The translations under genes and the position numbers were made by a program. This document shows, piece by piece, positions 23,300 through 34,838 of a stretch of DNA of 64,000 bases. How positions within the stretch are numbered: position 1 is the stretch's first letter; each line of letters opens with the position of its first letter. Under the pieces are notes generated by a model. It made no database searches. It was not told the origin of the DNA and was given only the letters and a program-made list of their open reading frames with translations. Origin of the DNA: Myrica gale (lineage: Eukaryota > Streptophyta > Magnoliopsida > Fagales > Myricaceae); the NCBI GenBank assembly GCA_963930655.1, contig OZ005608.1:8990001-9054000 (forward strand), written 5' to 3'.

Positions 23300-24703
23300 A
23301 GGTTTTTTTTTCTCTCCCCTCTCTCCCTATGGGATGTCTGGGCTGTGTAACTAATCATTAGTCTAGTTTTTTTCCGGCATAATGTTGCCATTAGCTTAGT
23401 CTGGTGGTCCGATGTCTTTCTCTCGTAGATTCTATGTTGAATCAAAGGAGTTTCAAGTTACAATTTTAGGCAATGGTGTTGTGAAACTGTCGGAAGGCTT
23501 TGAGTTCTATCTTCCTTGGGAGGTTTGGACCTATTTGGATGGTAAACATGGCCAGTAGATTGCAAGTGGATGTCAATAAGGAGTTTGTAGTAAAATATAA
23601 CGAAGCTTCTCGGGCTTTTTTGCCGGAGAGATGTAGCAACAAGGCTGGGAGATATGTTACCATAGCAGCGTTTGGAAGGGGACGCAGAAAAGGGGTGGTG
23701 ATGATTCCAGAAGGAAAAGGGGGGTCTGGCTGGAAGGATCTGGTCGTTGTGTTTCAAGAGGTGGTGTCTCACTTTGGTCAGCGTAAAAGTGGAAAAGGAG
23801 GCTCATTTGACTCTAGGGTCCGAAAGAAGGTCTCCTTCGTTGAGGTTGCAAAGAAAGGGTCGACGGGGGAGAGCTCTGGAGGTAGGGGCTTGGCCGTGAA
23901 GGGAGCTGAGGAGGCTGAAGGTGGCGTGGAGAAGAAGGCAATGATGCATGCTTCTTCGCATGCGATTTTGGTGGGCGATGCTTCTTTTTTCAAAAAGCTG
24001 GCTTTTATTGCAAAGTCGGCTAGAGGAAAAGTGGTTGACGCGACTTTTAGGAGAAACAAGTTGTTGGGGATAAGAGAAGAAATTGACGCTTTATTAGAGC
24101 TTTTGGGGTTGAATGATGGGTCAGGTATTGTATCTTCAGGCCCTATAGTTAAGTCTACTTGGGAATGGAAGGAGGAACCCCCCACGCAGGATCTGGTGAA
24201 AGAAGTTGGGTTGGGCCCAGTTGTTACAGAATCAATGGACTTGGTTTTGAACCAGTTGGAAGTCTCAAACCTGAACTCTTCGACTAGGTTGGAGACTTGT
24301 TTCTTCTTCGGGTGTGTCTTTTTCGCTGAAATTTAATGTTGTGGGCTCATATGTGGTCGTCAGCCTGCCCTTAGTGCTTTCTGAAGAGTATAAGTGGGTG
24401 GGTTTGGATAGGAGGGTGTTCGAGGCTCCGGTAGTGGAGCAAGATAGGGGAAGTCGGGATGGGGATGGGGTGGATCGGGTTGGCCTAGAGGAGAGGGGTG
24501 CGATTTTATGGGTGGATCAGATTGAGTGTGTTAATGATGGGGGTGTAAGGGGAGTGCAATATGGTGCGGGTGATGCAGGAGGGGAGATGTCTTTTGTGAA
24601 GGTTGAAGATTCTGTTTTGTGTGTGAATTTGTTGGCTATTTGTAGCCTTATTTGAGGGGAGTTTGAGGGCCAGAGGAGTGGTGGGGCTTCGGGGTGGGTG
24701 TTA
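23300..24703 (+). pseudogene. 3'-truncated LINE: leader and broken ORF1
   Basis: Homologous to the leader and ORF1 of the LINE at 3236-10184. It has ATG at 23412 (MSFSRRFYVESKEF), a frameshift near 23495, and the conserved block FLGRFGPIWMVN…CSNKAGRY…EGKGGSGW in the frame 23500-24336. That frame ends, and remnants continue in another frame up to GASGWVL at about 24700, where similarity stops abruptly inside ORF1. Everything 3' of that (end of ORF1, all of ORF2, A-tail) is missing. LINE copies are normally truncated at the 5' end, so this is a later deletion or a junction with the Harbinger DNA that follows. Confidence 0.88.
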
Positions 24704-24801
24704 ACTCAACTGGACTTGCCCCCAGTGGCACGCAACAATGTGGTCGATGTCGTTGGTGTGGCCACAAACCTGACTTGGACGAGGAAATATGAGAAGTTAT
24801 C

Positions 24802-26157
24802 ATGGTCGCATGTGCCATATGCATTGCATCTCGCAGACAGAGAAGACATAATGAGCGCTTGCCCATGTTCCCAATCGGACTCTCGGGGGCGGATTATATT
24901 GAGGGGCTTCTTAATCATCCCAGTACAACAAATTTTGAGAACAATTATAGGATGGTGCAAAGGGTATTTCGATTGCTAGTCCAAAGAATAGTAGCAGAGG
25001 GCGAATACGTACCCACGGAACGAACGACGGTGGAAGAGGCATTAGCTATGTTTATGAAGATCACGGGGCATGGGAACGTTCACAGGGACGTTTGCAATCG
25101 ATTTCAGCATTCCTCGAAGACGATGAACTCTTGCTTCAATAAGATCCTGGACGCTTTATGCAGAATGACCCCAGCAATTATACGCCCGCGACATACCAAA
25201 TGCGTCCATCCACGCATTGAAGGAAATCCAAAGTACGACCCGTGGTTTAGGGTATGTGTGTTGTTAGCTCCCTTTAATCATATATCACTCGATTGGGGTA
25301 AATACATTAATCTGACTACTAATATTTGATTTCGTCGTCTAATTTTTTGGACAGGACTGTATCGGTGCGATGGACGGGACACACATCGTTTCCACTGGGG
25401 TGTACAAGAAAATCAAGGCGGCGTATTACGATCGACACAAACAAGTCACACAAAATGTATTGTGTATGTGCGACTTCGACAAGCTGTACACTTTTGTATA
25501 CAGTGGCTGGGAAGGGTCCGCTCATGATACACATATCCTATTTGATGCCATGCGCGCACCCGGATTTCCTCACCCACCACCAGGTAATGATGTAGAAATG
25601 TTTCACGAGTTGTTTTTTATATTATATTTATCATTGCATATCAGTAAGTATCTGCAAAAATGTATTTGCAGGGAAATGTTACGTCGTGGACTCAGGATAC
25701 CCGTGTATGGAAGGGTATCTCTCACCATACAAGGGAGAGGTATCATTTACAAAACTACAACATAGGTAGCGGCGCAAGGGGACCGCGAGAATTATTTAAT
25801 CATAAGCATAGCTCGTTGAGGAATTTCATTGAAAGATCGTTTTCGGCGCTTAAATCACGGTTCGCAATGCTGACAAAGATGACGAAATTTGAATTGCACG
25901 CCCAAGCGAAGATGGTGGGACGGTGTTGTGTTATACACAACTTCATAAAATTAGATGGAGTCGAGGATGATGACATCTTCCAACGATGGGGTAACCCAGA
26001 TATTGTGGGTGAGACGAACGAAACCGATGCCCGAGGGCACCCATTGTCTGGCCCGGGTCCAGAGTTTGGAAATGAGAGTGCAGTAGTCATGCGTGCAAGA
26101 AGGGATGAAATCGTCGGCACGATGCGGATGTATGAGCATGGCAATATACATGTATGA
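24802..26157 (+). CDS. PIF/Harbinger-type DDE transposase (HARBI1-like)
   Basis: DDE_Tnp_4 nuclease of PIF/Harbinger transposons. Three exons: 24802-25251, 25355-25583 and 25672-26157, with GT-AG borders in matching phase, give about 388 residues, near the family's usual length, with no stop. Visible parts are an N-terminal helical region (YRMVQRVFRLLVQRI, MFMKITGHGNVHRDVCNRFQHS), the first catalytic Asp in CIGAMDGTHI, the second in VVDSGYP, and the Glu in RNFIERSFSALKSRFAML. C-terminal CCVIHNFI is typical. The Myb/SANT-like second protein of autonomous elements was not found, and no clear terminal inverted repeats with TTA/TAA were identified, so it may be immobile or a retained host gene. 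The start at 24802 is the first in-frame ATG after the LINE junction; upstream exons are possible. Confidence 0.87.
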
Positions 26158-26789
26158 TTTTGTTGGTGTTTAATTTGTTGTGGCTGTCGTCTTATTTTTT
26201 TGTACATGTATGACTATGTTGTTTTTATTTTCGTGTTGGTTCTTATTTAGGGTCATTATTGTCTTTTATTTCTCTTATTTAAAATTTGTAAATACTGCTT
26301 AAATGTGAGCTAGTGGTACTCATAAATTTGTTGAAGAAGGGACCGCGCATTCTATTCTGTGAATGGGGTCGGATGGGGTCGGCTGCAATTTCTCATATCG
26401 ATAATTCTAAATTGCAACAGAGTTGTTAAAATTAGGAGGATGACTTTGAAATCTAATGATAATTTTTTAAAAAATAATACATTTTAAGAGATTTAAAGTA
26501 AAAAAAAAGTTATATGAAAATATATGTTTCTTTATCAATATTCATTTCGCCTTTTGGGAATGGATTTTGCAAATTATTTTTTTACTTTTTCGTCCTTCTT
26601 TAGTTCCACTTCTGCAAAATCTGAAAAACTTGAAAATCATAACTTTGTGGTTTTACGTTCTATTGCATACAAAATAAAGGTTGGATTATTCAATGGTCAG
26701 CGGAAACGAGGTTAGAAAATTATGCTACTTTGTTAAATTGGAAATAATAATGTTATTTCTTAATATTGGCTGAAAAGAAGCGGACAAAC
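26158..26789. other. Downstream of the Harbinger gene, no feature
   Basis: AT-rich DNA. I looked for a Harbinger terminal repeat and for resumption of the LINE and found neither. Confidence 0.4.
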
Positions 26790-27565
26790 TGTTAGGGACC
26801 CCGGTCTAGGCCACCATAACATCCGCCAACTCCTCCACGTGATTCGAACACGATCACCCCAATCGATCCTCCTTAACCGTTATCGATAACACACGAGCGT
26901 TTATATAGGATCTAACACTCAATATGGAGAACACTCGAGATCTTTATTGAAGAACATGAAGAACGTGGTCAAGGGTTAATTAGCCCAAAGACCACAAGAC
27001 ATAAGAACAATCCCGATCAAGGGTTAATTAGCCCAAGAACGGGTACCCCAATCTAGGTTATTAGCCTAGAATGAATCCCAAGTAACAAGGTTATTAGCCT
27101 TGAAACCGACTTAGCATATACTTGCCTATGCTTGGCCAAATCTCACCCCAGAAGCACTCAGGCTCTCCAAGACTCTACTATTCTCTATTATCTGAATGAA
27201 TCACTCTAATGCTCCTAAAGGTGTTTATATAGACATCCTTAGGAGCTAACAACCCTAACTTACTCAATAACAAATTATTCAAATTCTAAATCAAATCTCT
27301 TTAATCAAGGAGATTTGAATTACATACCTAATTCAAATTCAAACCACATCAAATCTAAATTAAATCTCTTTAATCAAGGAGATTTGAATTACATGCCTAA
27401 TTCAAATTCAAACATACAGGAAAGATAATCTTCGAGAATAATCTAATTCTAGAAGATAAGATTTACTCAATCTCCTAAGATACCTTATTAAGTGGCTAGA
27501 TCTCGGCACCTATCCTCCCATGCATGACTGTCTCCACCCATGTTATCACTGGGGATCCTTTCACA
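26790..27565 (-). mobile_element. Probable solo LTR
   Basis: On the minus strand the 776-bp unit starts TGTGAAAGGATCC and ends CCCTAACA, the TG…CA form of an LTR. It has a TATA-like CTATATAAACACC near 27235 and AATAAA near 26945 in the right order. Internal direct repeats include TCAAGGGTTAATTAGCCCAA twice and a block with CTTTAATCAAGGAGATTTG twice (about 27297-27420). The flanks CAAAC and AACAC are not a clean 5-bp TSD. No partner LTR is in the window. Confidence 0.45.
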
Positions 27566-27817
27566 AACACTGAGATCGATGTTTCTATTTTGACTTCAAC
27601 CTTTTAGCATTTCAACTCGCTAATTTTCATGATTTTTCTTGTTTTGTTATTTATTTTGCTTCTCTTTTTTTTTCTGGAAGAAGATAAACTTGTAACATTG
27701 ATGAGATCGATGTATGTACTCTTTAACTCTTTATGCAAATGAGAGGATTACATGTAAATACAAAACATGGCTTTGTATATATAATCGTTGTGGGGGCTGG
27801 CACCAAGAACATTGTCT

Positions 27818-28440
27818 TCAAGAGCACCAAAAGGCCTGAAAAAAAGAGAAAAGCATAAGAAGTATCCAAAACATTATCTCCAACCAAATTGTTTTGAAGT
27901 TATTCAAGACATGCAAAACATAAGTGACAAAAAAGGAGATTAAAGAAGAATGAAAAAAAATTGGGCGAGGGAGGGGGCCGGAGGAGAAGGGGAGAATATA
28001 AATACGATTGATTAACAAAATAAACCATATTTACTAGATAAAAGAGAAAATAAAGGACAATAAGCAAAGCATAGACAGGTGAAAATTAGCAATACTTTGA
28101 AAGATGAGATGCAGGAACTTACAAAATTGAAACAAAATATGCGTCTGCTCCATGCCTTCTTTGCATTCCTAAGCTTTGACAGTATCGCATCTTCGGAGCA
28201 TATTTTACCTGGTGCGTCCAAATACGCCCTACGCTGTAGTGGAGGAGACCACAAACCACTCTGCTCATAGTCGAAGTCGTATTGTGATGCATCAAAGAAC
28301 TTCCCCAGCAGCCTTTCGGAAACGGATTTCGAAACCATTTCAATGAATACTCGGACGGGTGATTGTGGAGGAAGTTTCCATGGATGAAGCTGGAGAAAAG
28401 CCTTCAGAAGTGGACATTGATATATAGGCCCCAGAAACAC
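27818..28440 (-). CDS. Small plant protein of unknown function
   Basis: An open frame on the minus strand from 28440 (PIYQCPLLKAFLQLHPWKLP … FIEMVSKSVSERLLGKFF … LWSPPLQRRAYL … ILSKLRNAKK) has the composition of a real protein. I infer a donor GTAAGT after 28123 and an acceptor before 27835, giving a final exon 27835-27818 encoding AFWCS and a stop. The frame follows directly on an in-frame TGA at 28446-28444 and begins GTG; the first ATG is at 28338 (MVSKSV). So it either starts internally (giving about 78 residues), uses a non-AUG codon, or has lost its ATG. A CT-rich leader-like tract lies upstream (28441-28530). I do not recognise the family. The frame continuing to 28012 is intron read-through. 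Confidence 0.5.
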
Positions 28441-29265
28441 AATTCACAGAGAGAGAAAGAGAGAGGGAGGGAGAGAAAGAAAGAGGGCACTGAAGTCAGA
28501 AGTTTCAGAGAGAGAGATATAGGATGAGGAGACCCCGATTATGGTGGGGACGTGGGTATCATGATTAGAGTTTCTTGTTTGGAGTTGGAGCCATTCATAA
28601 TCTCTTGAAAATAAGCTTTGTAGTTTGTAGCAGTAAAAGGAGTAAAGGGTTGGTCAATCAGATCAATAGATGGATTTCGGGGGCCGGCATTGTTGTTATA
28701 ACATGGGGGTGCCGACGTGCCGTTCATCCTGTATTTTTCTGCTCTTTTTCTTTTCTTCCGAACGAGGAGTGACAAAATAACGTTGGCGTCTTATATCTTT
28801 GGCTTGAAAAACCTTTCTTATATCTTTGGCTTGAAGAACCTTTCACTGAACTGAACGGACGGAATAAAAGAACCTTTTTCTGCGGTTTGCAGAACAAATC
28901 CATTTGAATTTTGAATCGACTAAAGTGTCGTTTGGTGGACATGAAGTCCATATATTGGACCGTTTCCGTTGAACCCTACATCTCAGCCTCCCAAAAAGGA
29001 CGTGATTCATTTTTCGGAAATCACACGTATAACAGAGAATCAACCTATTTCTTATCAAAAAAACATTATTATTAGGACTTTATGCAACGTTATTATTAAT
29101 TTTAAATTATGGGTCAGAGATTGTTGGGTTCAACTCATCAACTCAAGCATTCAAAAAAAAAAACTCAAATCTTAAATGAAAATCGAAGGTGTTGTGCTTA
29201 CCTCATGGACCCAGTTGGCAAGTGAATTTTTCCAAACAAAAGTAATTATGTCAATGCCTTCCTAT
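28441..29265. other. Upstream of the small gene
   Basis: 28441-28530 is a GA/CT-rich tract likely to be a transcribed leader or promoter of the minus-strand gene. 28790-28843 is a 27-bp unit (CTTATATCTTTGGCTTGAA…) present twice. Nothing else recognised. Confidence 0.45.
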
Positions 29266-29600
29266 TAGGGCTGAAAAACCGGAATGCGGTCCGGTTTTTC
29301 AGACCGCATTCCGGCCCTAGTATATTAAAGGACCGGACCGGTTTTAATTTTTTTCAATTTTTTATTTTTTTTAAATTAAAACATTTTTAGGTTAATTTCA
29401 AAGAGGAAAGTGCATATAAAAATGTTGAGTTTTAGTTTAGATTAAAATTAAACGTTTTAAGTGTATAATTTGTATTAAAAAAGAAAATCGGTCCGGTCCA
29501 GATCGGACCGCATTTTAACATTTAGGAACCGGACCGGACCGCAAATCCGGTACGATTTTCCAGTCCGGTCCGGTATGCGGTCTAGTTGTGTGCTGCCCTA
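29266..29600. mobile_element. hAT-type MITE with 8-bp TSD
   Basis: 335 bp starting TAGGGCTGAAAAACCGG and ending CTGCCCTA, flanked on both sides by CTTCCTAT (29258-29265 and 29601-29608). Both ends are packed with GGTCCGGT/ACCGGACC motifs, with an AT-rich non-coding middle. It is the same family as the MITE at 33399-33773. Confidence 0.88.
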
Positions 29601-29608
29601 CTTCCTAT

Positions 29609-30289
29609 CCCATGTTGCAATCACAATGGTGCATAAAAATAAAGGCTTGTACGGTTGTACCACATTGTACATGTTATGGCAGCGAAGCTTCTCAGGGCAG
29701 CTTCCATATGCTCTGTTCCATCAGGCAGCCCCTGATGCACGAGTCACGTGCACCACCTTGAGTCCATGTGCATATCACATAATAAATATTTCCAGACTTC
29801 CTTTCTTTTGCCTGGGGCCTTAATTTGCGCTTTTGGTCCTCCATCAAAGGACGTCTACTTGGGAAGAGTCATACTCATCTGTTTGTTGGACTATCATCAC
29901 AAAAATACTCCTCCCTCCATCAACTGCCTTCTGGCCTGGTAATCACTTTCTTGAAAAGTTTGTGGTTGTCCCATAAGTAATACCTCCGATAAGTTAGCTA
30001 ATGCCCTTGAATTGTCTAAATCTCTTCCTTATTTTCCTGTTATCTTCTCTGGAATTTCCTTTCTGAATTACATGGTTCCTACAATATAATCTACATGTTA
30101 TGTCTATCTCTCTTTAAATTCTATAATGCATTCAGGAGTAAGGAATTGCATATGATCTTGATCAATTTTTCTCTTCTCCTTTCAAGGTTAGGATAATATT
30201 TTAGGAAACACAATTTTACACCCTTAAATTAAATTAGGAGGTTAATGTCACTTTAAGTTTCAAGATGCTAAGGTTCATAGTTTGGTTCC
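29609..30289. other. Intergenic, no feature
   Basis: No coding, RNA or repeat feature recognised. Confidence 0.4.
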
Positions 30290-30912
30290 ACCGGATCCAA
30301 ATAAGCTTCTCACCCAGATTCGGAAGACTCACCTTGAGCATCTGATAGCATGGACAGAAAGGCAAAAAAGGAGCTTAAACTATGGACTACACTGAGTACT
30401 GGGTGGGTTAAAATCAACACCGATGCAGCAGTTCGAAGTTCATTTGTGGTAGTAGCTTCTATATGCTATAATCATCAGGGTGAGGCCTTGTGGGCTCGCT
30501 CTAAAATCATACCCAGTATGTCATCCCTTTCAGCAGAACTTACAACAATTTGTATCGCGATGGGAGAGGCCGAAACTCGGAAGCTAGAGTTCGTGGCGTT
30601 TGAAAGTGATTCGCTCCTCTCTATCTTGGGGGTATCTCGGACTATCTTTCATTAATAGGGGATACGAGATCCATTATTGAAGTCATTCGTGAAATGACGT
30701 TGTGTAGACCATCGTGGAGTTTTTCCAAATTTTCATGTCAATCTAACTCCAATGCAGATTACTTGGCCAAGTGGGCTGCAGATAGAATGTTCTTTGGTTT
30801 TATTCCTTTTTCTAGTTTACCCAGTTTTTTGCTGGAGCAGAACTTGTACTTTGAACCTCCTTGAAGTGGTTATTTGGCTCTTTATTATTGAATGAAAGTT
30901 CTTTGCGTAGGG
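30290..30912 (+). pseudogene. LINE-derived RNase H fragment with A-tail
   Basis: Encodes a plant RNase H-like (RVT_3) domain: GWVKINTDAAV (first catalytic Asp), SLSAELTTICIAM (Glu) and FESDSLLSIL (Asp), then after a frameshift near 30640 SNSNADYLAKWAAD. It ends in an A9 run at about 30909. This is the 3' end of a 5'-truncated LINE of the RNase H-bearing type, different from the RNase H-less L1 at 3236. No TSD identified. Confidence 0.72.
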
Positions 30913-31336
30913 AAAAAAAAAGAACCACTAAAACTATTAAAATTTTATCATGTGTATCATTTGGTAAGATTCTTACAAGACTAAAATGGTAAAAAAACCG
31001 TGACATAATCTTGATGGTTAGATTCTATTAGAGGGTGTGTATCCTCCACGCTGATTAACTTCCTTTTACTTTCTCAAAGATAAAAACATTGACCTTCTAA
31101 ATTTAGTAGTTCAAGGATTTAATATTAGAAACTTGATATTAGCATTAGTCTCATCATTTGAAGAACTAAAGTGATTTTTTCTTCATAGTTTTTAAAAAAA
31201 TACCAAACCCCTAATGACTAATTCAGAAAGCACACCATATTCCCCTTTTGTTGAGCAAGACAACCCATAACTAACCAAAGGCACGTACCACTCGTAACAT
31301 GTATACATACATATTTTTTTAAAAAAAAAACAAAAC
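30913..31336. other. Spacer between LINE fragment and hAT element
   Basis: AT-rich, with A-runs near 31195 and 31320. No feature recognised. Confidence 0.4.
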
Positions 31337-32340
31337 TTGTTTACTAAGGGTTGGCAAATAATCTGGTTTCCAGCGGAATTTTCGGTGCCGGTTTTGGTAG
31401 CGGTTCCGGCCACTTCCAGAATCGGAACCGGATTCAAAATATGTAAAATTCAGGCGGATCCAGCCAGAATTTCCGGTTTCGGTGGCTTTTAAAAAAACTA
31501 GTGCTCAAAACGCCACGTTTTGAGACTTGTTAAAAAAAATGCATGTGTAAGGGGTCAAGGTTCAGGGGATTCGAATGAAATTATGTCATTTCGTTCAACC
31601 CCAACCCCTTACCCCTCTCCAACCTGCCGTCACCCTCAGCCCCTTTCTCCTCTCCCTGCCATCACCCTCAAGGTCCCAGCCACCGGCCGCCGTCACCGAT
31701 TCCTTCTCTCAGGCAACAGGTCGATTCCCTCTCTCTCTCTTTCGTCGTGTCTGCTTAACCCGATTCCCTCTCTCCATCAATCTCTGATCTCACAGTCTCA
31801 AGATTGCAAGCAGCAAACTATAATCCATTTATTATTTAATTTAATTTGTTGTATTGTCACTATTGTTAACCTAACTTTTATTTAATTGTTGTATTGACAG
31901 ATTTGCAAAAAAATTGGACACCAAGGTAATTATTTTTTGTTAACCTAAGTCTTGTTGCATGTGTATATGTTGATACTGATGGTTAATGTAGTCTTATTGC
32001 ATATTTTCATATTAGTATGCTTAGATGATTGATGGTTAATGTTGATATTGATGGTCAATTGATTTTTGATGGTTAATGTTTATTGTGGAATGTGTATGCT
32101 TAGATGATTTAGATTGTGAACAAAGCTGTTAGAGTTAGATAGATCAATTTATTTTGCAATGCAGCTTGTTGTGTATTTAGATTTTATTTTATTTCATTGT
32201 GTAATGTGTATGCTTAGATAATTTAGGTTGTGAACATAACTGTTAGAGTTAGATAGATCGAGTCATTTTGCTATTAATTTTTTTCACTCAGTTACTGAAA
32301 TGAAGTTAATGAACTGAAAATAAAATTTGTTTTGTATCAG

Positions 32341-34838
32341 ATGGATTCTTTTAGTTCTACACCTACTGCAAACATAGGGTCTTGTCCCAATACTGGTGGT
32401 TCATCTGACCCAATTGATGAGTGTGTTAATTCTCCTAGAGATGAGGGTATTACATATTAGCTAGATGAAGATCAATCTAGTAAAAAGAAAAGAAATACTT
32501 GCAAGAGTTTTGTGTGTGATCATTTTACCAAAATTCTACCCGTTATTAGACCTGAACATCCTGAGGCCAAGTGTCATCATTGTAAGGCCAAGGTTGGGTG
32601 TCATCCTGATCACCACGGCATTTTGTGTATGAGAAGTCATTTCAAACGTTGCTTGCCATATTTGAAGCAACAAAACTTATTAGACAAGTCTCAATATAGG
32701 TTGACAATGGATGTTTAGAAAGCAAAAGGGAATGAGTCGGGGGTTTTGAAATTGGATATTTATAGTGAGAAGGAGGTTAGGAGGTGAATTGCTGAATTTT
32801 TAGTCATGGATGAGATGTCTTTTAGAACTGTTCAGAGGATGAGATTTAGGAGAATGATTGCTAGACTTGAGCCTCGCTTTAAGATGCCCTCTAGATATAC
32901 GATGATGAAGGATTGTATGAAGTTGTATATAGAGGAGCGGGATAAATTGAAAGATGCATTTATGAGGGAAAGCCCTAGAGTGTGTATTACAACTGATACG
33001 TGGACATTAGTTCAAAATGTGAATTACATGTGCGTGACGACCCATTTTATTGATAGAAGCTGATGTTTACAGAAGAGAATTCTTTACTTTCATCGTGTAA
33101 CTGATCATAAAGGGGTAACTATTTAGAAAGAGATAGAGGAATGTATGAGTGGTTGGAAGATTGAGAAAATCCTCACAATCACAGTTGATAATGCAACCTT
33201 TAACGACATTGCAATCGAACAACTGAAGAGAAGGCAAATAAGACTAGGGGCACAAATTGTTTGCAATCATGATTTTATTCATATGCGGTGTTCTACACAC
33301 ATTTTGAACCTTACTGTTCAGGAGGGATTAAATGAGATGGATGATTCCGTTACAAAGATACGAAATATTATCAAGTATGTCAAATCTAGTCCTCAAAGTA
33401 GGGCTGAACAAAACCGGACCGCAGACCGGACCGGACCGGAAAACCGGACCGCATTTCATAATTTTTTTTAATTTTTTTAATTTTTATCTCTGCATTGCGC
33501 AGAGTGCACTGCGCAGTGCACTCTGCGCAGTCAAATCAATATTTTTAAATTTTTTTTTTTAAAAAAAAATTAAATACGGCAGTCACCAGATTTCGAGATT
33601 TTTATTTTTTTTTTAAAAAAAATTAATCTGGTCTGGACCACTTAAAAAAGTGGTCCAGACCGGACCGCATTTCATAAAACCGGACCGGACCACTTATAAG
33701 TGGTCCGGTCCGGTCCTTTAATATGAAGAAACCGGAAATGCGGTCCGGACCGCATTTCCGGTTTTCAGCCCTACCTCAAAGGCTTGCTGGGTTCAAGAAA
33801 GCTGCGGCTGAGAGATTGTTGTCTGAAAATAATTTCTTGCAAATGGATGTTCCCACTCGTAGGAACTCAACATATATTATGTTAGAAAGAGCTGAAAATT
33901 TTCGAGGTGTTTTTGAGGATATGTTGGAGGGAGATTGGAACTTGGTAATGTTTTTTAATGAGGATGGTTATAGGAGGAAGGGATTGTTATAGGAGGAAGG
34001 GATTGGGGAAACCTACATTTGAGGATTGGGAGCACATTCACCGATTTGTACGGATTTTGAAAGTGTTTTATGAGGTCACCCTACGCATATCGGGATCAGA
34101 ATATGTAACTTCAAATGCATTTTTTGAGGAGTTAGCAAAAATTAAATTGCATTTGGAGGAGTTTACTACATGTTCTGATGTTTTTCTTCGTGACATGGTT
34201 AAACTGATGCAAGACAAGTATGATAAGTATTGAAGCGATCTAAGGAAGGTGAATATACTTTTATTTATAGCTTCAGTATTGTATCCTCGCTTAAACTGAT
34301 CACTTTGGAGTATTAGGCTATCAATAACTTTGAGAGAGACAAGGGCGTGGATTTCACTGCTATGGTGCAAGAAACTCTATAAACATTATTTGAGTAGTAT
34401 AATGGTGGTCCTAGTGGAGGTAGCATAAGTCAAGGCCAAGCAGTAAATAGTGGTGGAAGTCAAAGTTTGCTAAATGTGGATGAGATGAACATTGTGCAAA
34501 GATTATAGGGAGGACTTAGTAATTATCATTAGTCTCAAAACTTTTTAGACAGTAAGTCTGAGGTGGATAGATGCCTGATTGAAGATGTGGAACCCATGCT
34601 GTCGAGTTTTGATATTTTTATTGTGGTGGAAGTTGAATTCTCCGAAGTTTCCAATTATTTCTCGTATTGCGAAGGATGTGTTGGCTATCTCAATCACTAC
34701 CGTGTCATCTGAGTCCGCTTTTAGCACTTCTGGTCGAGTGTTGGATTGTTTTCGCTCTTCTATAGTGTCTTTGTACCGTGGAGGGCCTCATATGTGCACA
34801 GAATTGGTTGCATGTTCCACATATACTTTACGAAGATG
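32341..34838 (+). pseudogene. hAT transposase (BED finger, hATC domain), inactivated
   Basis: The ATG at 32341 opens MDSFSSTPTAN. A BED-type zinc finger follows (C-HHC…H near 32570-32650), then the RNase H-like core (ITTDTWTLVQNVNYMCVTTHF; LTITVDNATFNDIAI; IVCNHDFIHMRCSTHILNL) and the C-terminal dimerisation domain (KFPIISRIAKDVLAISITTV, SSESAFSTSGRVLD). The core is interrupted by the MITE at 33399. In-frame stops occur at about 32458, 32716, 32786, 33061, 33124, 34231 and 34507; most look like TGG or CAG codons changed to TAG/TGA. GTTATAGGAGGAAGGGATT is also doubled at 33967-34005. Confidence 0.88.
33399..33773. mobile_element. hAT-type MITE nested in the hAT transposase
   Basis: 375 bp, TAGGGCTGAA…TTCAGCCCTA, flanked by the perfect 8-bp TSD CCTCAAAG (33391-33398 and 33774-33781). 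Both ends are dense in CCGGACC/GGTCCGG. The middle is AT-rich with CTGCGCA palindromes near 33495-33530. Non-coding. It inserted after the hAT element was in place. Confidence 0.95.

Noticed and set aside
28724-28951. 75-codon minus-strand frame with repeated SSQRYKKGF
   Set aside because: Produced by a 27-bp tandem repeat; no support as a gene.
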